DNA from: Candidatus Hydrogenedentota bacterium
Lineage (GTDB): Bacteria > Hydrogenedentota > Hydrogenedentia > Hydrogenedentales > CAITNO01
DNA length: 64,000 nt
NCBI GenBank assembly: GCA_903893795.1
Contig: CAITNO010000106.1
Coordinates: 62,001 to 126,000 of the forward strand
Direction of reading: 5' to 3'
Translations under genes and position numbers: made by a program
The notes under the pieces: generated by a model
The model's database searches: none
Seen by the model: only the letters and a program-made list of their open reading frames with translations
Told to the model about the DNA's origin: nothing
Shown here: piece after piece, positions 17,163 to 23,916 of the stretch
Layout of the letters: each line of letters starts with the position of its first letter
Numbering within the stretch: the stretch's first letter is position 1

Positions 17163-17924
17163 ATGACCACTATTCTTTCTTGGAACGTGAATGGGTTGCG
17201 GGCTGCGGTCAAGAACGGATTCTTGGACTGGTTGGAGCATTCCCGGCCCGATATTCTTTGCCTGCAGGAGACGCGGGTGCTTCCAGAGGAGTTGGACGAG
17301 GGCGTTCGCAGCGCCTTCGGATACCATTCCTGCTGGAATCCCGCCGAGAAAAAGGGCTACAGCGGCACGGCCGTTTATTCTCTCACGCCCCCAAAGTCGG
17401 TCGCAACGATGGGATTACCGGCGTTTGACGCCGAAGGGCGCCTGCAGGTGGTGGAGTTTGACGAGTTTACGATTTTGAACGGATATTGGCCCAACAGCCA
17501 GTCGGAACGGACCCGGCTGCCTTACAAGCTTGCCTTTTGCGATGCCCTGCTGGACCTGGCAAACGGGCTGGTGAAGCAGAAACGAAACGTGGTCATTTGC
17601 GGTGATTTCAACATTGCCCACCAGCCGATTGACCTGGCCCGGCCCAAGGACAACGAGAACAATGCCGGATACTATATTGAGGAGCGCAAGGCGATGGGGC
17701 GGCTGCTGGAGGCAGGCTACGCCGACACCTTCCGCAGTCTCCATCCGGAGGCGGTGGAATATTCCTGGTGGTCGTACCGGATGAATGCACGGCCGAAGAA
17801 CATTGGCTGGCGCATTGACTGCATGTGTGTGAACAGTGCTTTCTTGACATGTGTCAAGAGCGCCTGGATCGCGGGAGACGTGACCGGCTCCGACCATTGT
17901 CCGGTGGGCGTGGAAATCGGATAG
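17163..17924 (+). CDS. xthA: Exodeoxyribonuclease III
   Basis: 253 aa, normal for the family. The EEP-nuclease motifs of the Xth/APE1 group are intact: SWNVNGLRA at the N-terminus, CLQETR (metal-binding Glu), GYSGTAVYS, NGYWPNS, GDFNIAHQPIDLARP (catalytic Asp/Asn), WWSYR, IGWRIDC and the final GSDHCPV (Asp-His pair). It cleaves abasic sites and degrades 3' ends of duplex DNA in base-excision repair in the cytoplasm. Its stop overlaps the ribosome site of the next gene (10-bp gap), so it is translationally coupled to the adenosyltransferase-like protein. Confidence 0.95.
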   Translation: MTTILSWNVNGLRAAVKNGFLDWLEHSRPDILCLQETRVLPEELDEGVRSAFGYHSCWNPAEKKGYSGTAVYSLTPPKSVATMGLPAFDAEGRLQVVEFDEFTILNGYWPNSQSERTRLPYKLAFCDALLDLANGLVKQKRNVVICGDFNIAHQPIDLARPKDNENNAGYYIEERKAMGRLLEAGYADTFRSLHPEAVEYSWWSYRMNARPKNIGWRIDCMCVNSAFLTCVKSAWIAGDVTGSDHCPVGVEIG

Positions 17925-17934
17925 GAGATATCCA

Positions 17935-18516
17935 TTGACATCACAAGTGACGACAAAAAGCGGCGATGACGGCACGACCCGGACCCTGGGCGGGGAGACG
18001 CTTTCCAAGAGCCACCCGATTCTGGAGGCGAACGGTTCGCTCGATTCCCTTCGCACGCGGCTGGCCCGTTTGCGGTTGATGGTGGTCGAGCGCAATCCGG
18101 CCGGCGCCGAGGCGCATGCTGAATTCCTCTGGTGGCTGCTGCATGTGTGTTTTGTGGTCGGCTCGGAGATCAGTGATCCCCTTTGGAAGTGCCATGCGTC
18201 CCATCCCGGCAAGGTTGGTCCCGAACATCTGGTGAAGCTGGAAAAGGAGCAGGCGCGGCTGGAGGCGTCGACCTCGCTTCCCCACGCGTTTGTTGTGTCT
18301 GCCGCGAACATCGCCTCGGCCGAAGCCGACGCCTCGGCCACCATGGCGCGCGAGTTCGAGCGGCGTTTGGTGGCGCTTCATGAGGCGCTTCCCGAGTTTG
18401 CCTGCTCAGACCTGCTGATTTTCGCAAACAGGCTCAGCGACTACCTCTACATCCTCGCGCGGCGGCTGGATGACGGCCGTTTCCAGTTGGTCGACTACAC
18501 GGCGGCAAGGCCCTAA
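17935..18516 (+). CDS. ATP:cob(I)alamin adenosyltransferase-like protein (divergent)
   Basis: 193 aa, four-helix-bundle style. The pattern LDSLRTRLARLRLMVVERNP, then FVVGSEIS, and particularly the C-terminal FANRLSDYLYILARRLD match PduO/MMAB-type adenosyltransferases, which transfer adenosyl from ATP to cob(I)alamin to make coenzyme B12. The usual N-terminal ATP-binding Gly/Thr-rich loop is weak here (TTRTLGGETLSKS) and the RR-x-ER motif is replaced by AREFERRLVAL, so activity is uncertain. The start is a TTG (17935) 8 bases after AGGAG, which itself overlaps the xthA stop. No cobalamin riboswitch or B12 enzyme is nearby. Confidence 0.55.
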   Translation: MTSQVTTKSGDDGTTRTLGGETLSKSHPILEANGSLDSLRTRLARLRLMVVERNPAGAEAHAEFLWWLLHVCFVVGSEISDPLWKCHASHPGKVGPEHLVKLEKEQARLEASTSLPHAFVVSAANIASAEADASATMAREFERRLVALHEALPEFACSDLLIFANRLSDYLYILARRLDDGRFQLVDYTAARP

Positions 18517-18582
18517 GGCGGCACCTTTATCGCGGTCGGAATGCCTGCGCAGGGCGCTGAATAGTGGGAGGGGGACCGGGGG

Positions 18583-20745
18583 TCACCCCACCAGTTTGCC
18601 CGCCTGGTATGCGGCCAGTGCGATGACGAATGCGATGGCGGTGGAGTACAGGGTGGCGAAAGCCGCCCACTTCCAAGAACCGCTTTCGCGCGCAATGACG
18701 GTGATGGTGGACATGCAGGGGGCGTAGAGCATTACAAAAAGCATCATGGCGAAGGCCCGGCGCGGCGACCAGTCCGGCTCGGAGGCGAGCCGCGCGGCGA
18801 GCGGGGCGTTGTCCCCCGTTTTCTCCACATCCATGGCGTACACCGTGCCCAGCGCGCCGATAACTACCTCCTTGGTCGCGAATCCGCCGAGGAGGGCAAT
18901 GTTGGTGCGCCAGTCGAAGCCCGCCAGTTTGGTCACCGGCTCCAGTGCGTGTCCAAATCGACCGGCCATGCTGTGTGAAAGGCCCTCAGCGGCCGTCGGC
19001 GGTTTTCCGTCGGGGCCGTCGGCCGGGCGGGGGAAATACATGAAGACCCACAGGACAATGTTCACCGCGAGGATGATTGTTCCCGCCCGCTTGATGTAGA
19101 GCCATGTCCGTTCCCAGGTGTGAAGCAGCACGCCGCGCAGCACGGGCACATGGTAGGGCGGCAGTTCCATCACGAAGGGGGTCTGCTCGCCGCGCACCAC
19201 GAAACGCCGCAGCATCCACGCCGCGGCCAGCGCCACCAGCCAGGAAACGGCCCAGAGCAGCAGCATCATTTCCGTGCGGCTTTGGGGGAAGAATGCGGCG
19301 ATGAGCACGGCATACACGGGCATCTTGGCACCGCAGTTCATGAAGGGCGCCACGAGCATGGTCACCAGCCGGTCCTTTTCTTCGCGCAGTGTGCGGGTGG
19401 CCATGATGCCCGGCACGGCGCAGCCGCCCGCGCCCAGACCGCCCGACACGATGAGCGCCAGAATCGAGTTGCCCTGCATGCCGAACATGCGCAGCAGCCG
19501 ATCCAGAATGAAGGCCACACGGGCAATGTAGCCGCTGTCCTCCAGCGCCGCGATAAACAGGAACATGAAGAAGATGAGCGGCACAAAACCCAGCACGCCG
19601 CCTACGCCGCGCACCAGAGCCGCATCAAACAGGGAATGCAGCATGGGCATGCTGTCCTGCGTGGGCGCAAGCATGTCGGACAGTCGTGCAATGGCCCAGT
19701 TGATTAGTCCGGTGGGACTGACCCAGCCGCCAAACCAGGGCATCCAGGCCCATTCATCGGACAGTTTGAACACCCAGAAAAACAGCGCCGCCACCACAGC
19801 CACCAGGATCACCGGTCCCGTGACCCGTCCGCACACGACGTTGTCGATGCGGTCGGTCAGGTCCATGCGCGATTCGGTCACGCGCGATACGCACTGGCGC
19901 ACCGCACCCGCCGCGACACCGTAGCGCCGCTCGGCGATGATGGTGGCCGCGTCATCCTTGTAATGGCGCTCGATGCGCAGGACGGCCGCCTCGGCCGCCT
20001 CTTCGACAAGCCCCTGCCGCGCGCCGGCAATACGGCGAATGCGCATCGTGGCCGAAGGGTCCTTTTCAAGCAGTTTCACCGCCAGCCAGGACGGTTCAAA
20101 GCGGTTTTCTTCCACCGCGTTTTCCGTGATTAGTCTGGCCAGCCCCTCAATTTCCTCGTCCACCTGGTGCCCGTAATGCACGGGCTGGGGCAGCGCGTCC
20201 AGCGTGCCGTCGAGCACGGCCGCGCAGGTTTCAATCAGTTCGTCCACGCCGCGCCCGCGGCTGCCCACCGTGGCCACCACCGGCACGCCGAGCAACAGCG
20301 AGAGCCGTGCCGTGTCAATGCGCAGTCCCCGGCTTTCCGCCACGTCAATCATGTTGAGCGCAATGACCAGCGGCACCCGCATTTCCATGAGCTGCACGGC
20401 CAGATAGAGGTTACGCTCCATGTTGGACGCATCGACCACGTCCACTACCAGCGCGGGCTCTTCATCAATGATGAAATCGCGCGCCACACGCTCCTCCAGC
20501 GAATAGGCCGTGAGCGAATAGGTGCCGGGCAGGTCGATGACGGGGAGGCGCCGGTCTTGGTGGCGCATCACCCCCTCCTTGTGTTCCACCGTCACGCCCG
20601 GATAATTGCCCACCTGCTGTGATCCGCCGGTCAGCCGGTTGAATAGGCTGGTCTTGCCCGCATTGGGATTGCCCGCGATGACAATCACCTGCCGCCGGAC
20701 AGGCGCCGAGGGGGATGCTGCGCCTGGCAGGGGTGGCGCATTCAT
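18583..20745 (-). CDS. feoB: Ferrous iron transporter FeoB
   Basis: 720 aa. The N-terminal G domain has G1 GNPNAGKTS, switch region NYPGVTVE, G3 DLPGTYSL and G4 NMID; a helical linker follows, then the membrane part with two gate repeats (GVLGFVPLIF; GSGGLGAGGCAVPG-like with the conserved Cys) and about 8-10 membrane segments. It is a GTP-dependent Fe(II) importer in the inner membrane. Its ATG overlaps the feoA stop by 4 bp (ATGA), indicating translational coupling. No separate ribosome site is needed. It converges on the adenosyltransferase-like gene. Confidence 0.97.
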   Translation of the reverse strand: MNAPPLPGAASPSAPVRRQVIVIAGNPNAGKTSLFNRLTGGSQQVGNYPGVTVEHKEGVMRHQDRRLPVIDLPGTYSLTAYSLEERVARDFIIDEEPALVVDVVDASNMERNLYLAVQLMEMRVPLVIALNMIDVAESRGLRIDTARLSLLLGVPVVATVGSRGRGVDELIETCAAVLDGTLDALPQPVHYGHQVDEEIEGLARLITENAVEENRFEPSWLAVKLLEKDPSATMRIRRIAGARQGLVEEAAEAAVLRIERHYKDDAATIIAERRYGVAAGAVRQCVSRVTESRMDLTDRIDNVVCGRVTGPVILVAVVAALFFWVFKLSDEWAWMPWFGGWVSPTGLINWAIARLSDMLAPTQDSMPMLHSLFDAALVRGVGGVLGFVPLIFFMFLFIAALEDSGYIARVAFILDRLLRMFGMQGNSILALIVSGGLGAGGCAVPGIMATRTLREEKDRLVTMLVAPFMNCGAKMPVYAVLIAAFFPQSRTEMMLLLWAVSWLVALAAAWMLRRFVVRGEQTPFVMELPPYHVPVLRGVLLHTWERTWLYIKRAGTIILAVNIVLWVFMYFPRPADGPDGKPPTAAEGLSHSMAGRFGHALEPVTKLAGFDWRTNIALLGGFATKEVVIGALGTVYAMDVEKTGDNAPLAARLASEPDWSPRRAFAMMLFVMLYAPCMSTITVIARESGSWKWAAFATLYSTAIAFVIALAAYQAGKLVG

Positions 20746-20993
20746 GGAGTGACCGGCTCGACTTCTATTTCACGCGCCTCATTCATGCGCAGTGCGAGCC
20801 GGTAATTGAGAATGGCGATTTCCACAGGGTCGCCCATGGGGGCGTGCCGTTCCACCCGCACCACCGCTCCGCGGGTTACACCCATGTCCAGCAGGCGCTG
20901 CCGGATGCCCTTGGGACCGGTGTTGCGTATGCGCACAATGCGTGCGGTCTGGCCGTTCACCAAGTCAAACAGGGTCAGTACGGTCGTTTTCAA
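20742..20993 (-). CDS. feoA: FeoA, SH3-like partner of FeoB
   Basis: 83 aa with a TTG start. The FeoA fold is plain: TLFDLVNGQTARIVRI, GIRQRLLDMGVTRGAVVRVERHAP, then GDPVEIAILNYRLALRMNEAREIEVE. FeoA is a small cytoplasmic protein that binds and tunes FeoB. The TTG is chosen for two reasons: AGGAGG lies 7 bases upstream, and the TTG overlaps the stop of the preceding gene as TTGA, mirroring the ATGA coupling into feoB downstream. Confidence 0.93.
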   Translation of the reverse strand: MKTTVLTLFDLVNGQTARIVRIRNTGPKGIRQRLLDMGVTRGAVVRVERHAPMGDPVEIAILNYRLALRMNEAREIEVEPVTP

Positions 20994-21166
20994 TGCCCGC
21001 CCTCCTGTTTGACCGCACAACATCCCTGCTGGGCATGTCCCGGGCAGGAGTTACAACCGCCGCAATCGGGTTCTTGAGCGTGCAAGCCGCGCCAGAAATA
21101 GCGCACCACCACCGTAACAGCCACGGTTACCAATACTGCGGTGAATATGAGCTCAAGAACATTCAT
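20990..21166 (-). CDS. FeoB-associated Cys-rich membrane protein
   Basis: 58 aa. One membrane helix (about residues 5-23) is followed by a basic turn (RYFWRGLHAQ) and a Cys cluster (CGGCNSCPGHAQQGCC). This is the layout of the small FeoB-associated Cys-rich proteins, which occupy the FeoC-like slot in many anaerobes and may hold Fe or sense redox. It is the first gene of the feo operon, followed by feoA (4-bp overlap) and feoB. ATG 21166 is preferred to 21199 because the hydrophobic helix starts directly after it; its ribosome site is weak. Confidence 0.88.
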   Translation of the reverse strand: MNVLELIFTAVLVTVAVTVVVRYFWRGLHAQEPDCGGCNSCPGHAQQGCCAVKQEGGH

Positions 21167-21207
21167 AAGTGTGTCTATCCCGATTGCGTAGCTGTGCAAC
21201 CATCAGT

Positions 21208-21254
21208 TCATTAGGCTAAACAAAATTATAGCGCCAATGATTGCCGCTTGTCAA
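21208..21254 (-). promoter_or_regulatory. feo operon promoter with possible DtxR-like operator
   Basis: On the minus strand TTGACA (21249-21254) and TATAAT (21225-21230) are both perfect consensus with an 18-bp spacer, the best promoter in the window. Directly downstream the top strand reads TTAGGCTAAAC (from about 21211), resembling half of a DtxR/IdeR box (TTAGGTTAGGCTAACCTAA). Repression by iron is expected for feo; the operator call is tentative. Confidence 0.75.
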
Positions 21255-21333
21255 AATAGGGAATATTCCTGAACAAATCGAAGGGCCCCCAGACCCTTTC
21301 CCGCCAAGCAGGGCTCCGGGCATGCTTAAACCG

Positions 21334-21639
21334 TCACCAGCCAGCATCTTCCGGGAAACAGTTGACGAATTTGTCACTGTTTCTGGGTTCGGCCATCATT
21401 TCGGCGACCGTGTCGCGCCAAAGGGCGTAGTGGACCGTTTCTTTGTGTGCGGCAGGGGCTTCCGGGGTGCGGTAGGCCTCCACCAGCACGAAATGGGTGG
21501 GGTCGGCCGCGTTCTGCATCACGTCGAACCGTGCCATGCCCGGTTCCTTCACGCTTTCACGTGCATTGGCAATGGATGCCGCGCGGAACGCATCGACGCA
21601 TTCCGGCTTCACGTGAACCTGCACATGAACAACCAGCAT
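21334..21639 (-). CDS. Antibiotic-biosynthesis-monooxygenase (ABM) fold protein, LsrG-like
   Basis: 101 aa, the usual size for a single ABM domain. Pattern: [57 protein letters not shown], then HYALWRDTV near the end. Such dimeric ferredoxin-like proteins include quinol monooxygenases and the autoinducer-2 phosphate isomerase LsrG. The particular reaction cannot be assigned. The start at 21639 is supported by TTGGAGA 7-8 bases upstream; an in-frame extension to 21861 only antiparallels the PilZ gene. It follows the PilZ gene by 22 bp and may be co-transcribed. Confidence 0.85.
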   Translation of the reverse strand: MLVVHVQVHVKPECVDAFRAASIANARESVKEPGMARFDVMQNAADPTHFVLVEAYRTPEAPAAHKETVHYALWRDTVAEMMAEPRNSDKFVNCFPEDAGW

Positions 21640-21661
21640 GGCCAAATCTCCAAGAATTGAT

Positions 21662-22027
21662 TTAGGATTCTTTAGGGGCAACGTCCGCAGGCTGGTGCAC
21701 AAACCGGTTGATGGCTTCCTCATCCTCCGGCCGCAGTCTGGTGAACAGAATGGCCACCTTGAAGTGGTCATCGCCGCACTCATCGGGCTCGCAACGCACG
21801 ACAATGCCCTCGGCATCAATGCGGTGGGTGAACGGCTTGGGAAGCTCGAGCACGATTCCAATCTTGGTCATCAGTGCCACGGGCCGGACCGTGTGGCACA
21901 GCGCGCCCACGGCGCTGATATTGTCCACATGGTTGAGCACGCCGGGTCCGCCGTCATCTTGAACGATGCTTACACCGTGTCTGGACCGCGGATACCGCCT
22001 TCTGTCGTCCTGGGAATCACTGCGCAT
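21662..22027 (-). CDS. PilZ-domain protein (probable c-di-GMP receptor)
   Basis: 121 aa made of little more than one PilZ domain. RRRYPRSR near the N-terminus supplies the RxxxR motif and [11 protein letters not shown] the (D/N)xSxxG motif, the two elements that grip cyclic di-GMP; the rest is the six-strand barrel ([30 protein letters not shown]). It is cytoplasmic and probably acts through a partner. AAGGA lies 6 bases before the ATG. A c-di-GMP phosphodiesterase (HD-GYP) is 5 kb away, and the divergent neighbour is a GT-C membrane enzyme. Confidence 0.85.
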   Translation of the reverse strand: MRSDSQDDRRRYPRSRHGVSIVQDDGGPGVLNHVDNISAVGALCHTVRPVALMTKIGIVLELPKPFTHRIDAEGIVVRCEPDECGDDHFKVAILFTRLRPEDEEAINRFVHQPADVAPKES

Positions 22028-22158
22028 AAAATGTCCTTATGGCGTTGGGTCCGACTTTTGCCTGTCCCCGTACTGCGGAACCTGCCAAAACATAATCATA
22101 ACCGCACAGGGGGCTTTTTTCAATGGCCCCGCGAATGATAGGCTGTGGAGTGGAAATC

Positions 22159-23916
22159 ATGAACGAGCGCATCAAACAGATTGTCCGCGTGATCGACGCC
22201 GCCGTGCCCGTGCTGCTGGCACTGGGGATGACCGGCTATTGCCTGATTTTTGCGCTCAGGGCCACCTCCGGCGTGCAGTGGCCCTATGAGTGGGACGCGT
22301 TTCGCGACATCGGCGCGGCGCAGACCATGCTTGACGGTCGCTATCCGGAAGACCCGATCATGCGCGGCGAGACACTCTGGTACAACCCGCTTACGGCGGC
22401 CTGCAATGCGGCCTTTTCGGCGGCGACGGGGGTGCCGCTGCCGCGCGCAAACGTCCTGCTCGGCCCGTGGCTGCAACTGCTGACGCCTGCGGGGTTCTTT
22501 GTTCTCATGTGGGTGCTCTTTGGCCGGTGGGCGGCGGTGCTCGGACTTGCGGCATTCCTGTTCGGCAAGACGGGCAACATCCCTGCGTGGAACTGCGCCA
22601 CCTATTCCCCGTGGCTGTTTGCCCCGGTGTTCGCAGAGGGATTCTTTTACTTTACCCTTGCGGGTTTTGTGCTTGTGCGGCGCAAGTGTCCGGCTAGTCT
22701 GGCAGGACACGCAATGGTGGGACTCCTTCTGGCGCTGACCTTCATGACCCACACGGCGCCTGCAGTCAACGCGGGCGGGGTCATGGCGGTGGTCATCATG
22801 ATTGCCCTGTGGCGGATGCGGAAGGGGGCTGGAATCAAGCAGTCAGGGGACAGGAGCCAAGAGGCAGAAACCCAGACGGCGGAAGTTCCGGAACCAAGTG
22901 TCGGCGGGGGGGCAGGGGCTTGGCGTGGGGCGGGGTTGCCGTTTCTGTTATTGTTGGCGGTGGCCTTTGCGGGGAGTCTGCCCTACACGTGGTCGATTCT
23001 GCGAGACTACCATTTTCACGTGCGCAACCCCTGGCCGGGCCTGTACGCCTCGTCCTACGTGGAACTGGCCCAATTTCACGAAAGGCTTTGGGAGGCCTGT
23101 AATTGGCGGAATCTGGTTGCCGTTCTGGGCGCCGCCGCCGTGCTGATGCGGGCCGAATGGCGCAGTGCGGCATTGGTGCCCTTCGCGTGGGTCGGATTGG
23201 CTGCGTTCTTTCTCGCGCAGAATTACGCAGCGCAGGCACTGCTGGCCCACGGCGTGCTTACCACCACGCTGGTGCCGGGGCACCACGCGGCCATTTATCT
23301 CACCGCCGCCCGCTGGGTTTTCTTTGGCGCCGGTGCGGCCGCGCTGGCGCGGGGCCTGGTGGACTTGGTGCTGCGGGGGACATGGCGGGGGGGGGTGACA
23401 GCGACGCTGGCAAATGCGGTCTGCTGTGTGATGCTGCTGGCCGCGGTGGTGGCCGAACTTTTTGCCCTGCGCCCTTACCGGGACTGGCTGGAAATGAGCA
23501 TCACCCACAGCCGCACGGAATATGCCGTCCTCTATGAATCCAAGACGGATATGTACTCCTGGATATTGCAGAACACGGACCCCCATGCCGTGTTTCTGAC
23601 GGATGAGGACGGGGTCGGCCTGCAGGTGGTGATGCCCGCCGCCCGCAAACTGGCGGGTTCCATGCTGCTCTACCTCAACCCCTACGTTGACGTGCAGCCG
23701 CTGATGGAGGACCGGCGGAAAATGCTGCAGGCCATGCACGATGATGACAGCGCCCAATTCCAAGAGATTGCGCACAGGCAGGGGGTGACCCATTTTCTCG
23801 GCCGTGACAAGGGGCCTGACGGCGCTCCCGCCGTTCCCCCGCGCTTCTTCCGCGAAGTCCACCGGGCGGGGGGATTGGTGGCCTATGAAGTGGAAGCGGC
23901 CACCGCCGCAGGTTGA
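22159..23916 (+). CDS. Polytopic membrane protein, GT-C glycosyltransferase-like
   Basis: 585 aa with about ten hydrophobic segments. After the first segment comes an acidic loop EWDAFRDIGAAQTMLDGRYPED, the position where GT-C glycosyltransferases carry catalytic Asp/Glu; two long extracytoplasmic stretches follow, and a soluble C-terminal domain of about 130 aa (NTDPHAVFLTDEDGV, THFLGRDKG). The layout resembles lipid-linked-sugar transferases of the PMT/ArnT superfamily, but no specific family is recognised. A Gln/Glu-rich insert near residues 230-260 looks disordered. ATG 22159 is preferred over 22123 because GGAG lies 8 bases upstream. Its 3' end overlaps the convergent gene at 23883 by 34 bp. 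Confidence 0.75.
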   Translation: MNERIKQIVRVIDAAVPVLLALGMTGYCLIFALRATSGVQWPYEWDAFRDIGAAQTMLDGRYPEDPIMRGETLWYNPLTAACNAAFSAATGVPLPRANVLLGPWLQLLTPAGFFVLMWVLFGRWAAVLGLAAFLFGKTGNIPAWNCATYSPWLFAPVFAEGFFYFTLAGFVLVRRKCPASLAGHAMVGLLLALTFMTHTAPAVNAGGVMAVVIMIALWRMRKGAGIKQSGDRSQEAETQTAEVPEPSVGGGAGAWRGAGLPFLLLLAVAFAGSLPYTWSILRDYHFHVRNPWPGLYASSYVELAQFHERLWEACNWRNLVAVLGAAAVLMRAEWRSAALVPFAWVGLAAFFLAQNYAAQALLAHGVLTTTLVPGHHAAIYLTAARWVFFGAGAAALARGLVDLVLRGTWRGGVTATLANAVCCVMLLAAVVAELFALRPYRDWLEMSITHSRTEYAVLYESKTDMYSWILQNTDPHAVFLTDEDGVGLQVVMPAARKLAGSMLLYLNPYVDVQPLMEDRRKMLQAMHDDDSAQFQEIAHRQGVTHFLGRDKGPDGAPAVPPRFFREVHRAGGLVAYEVEAATAAG

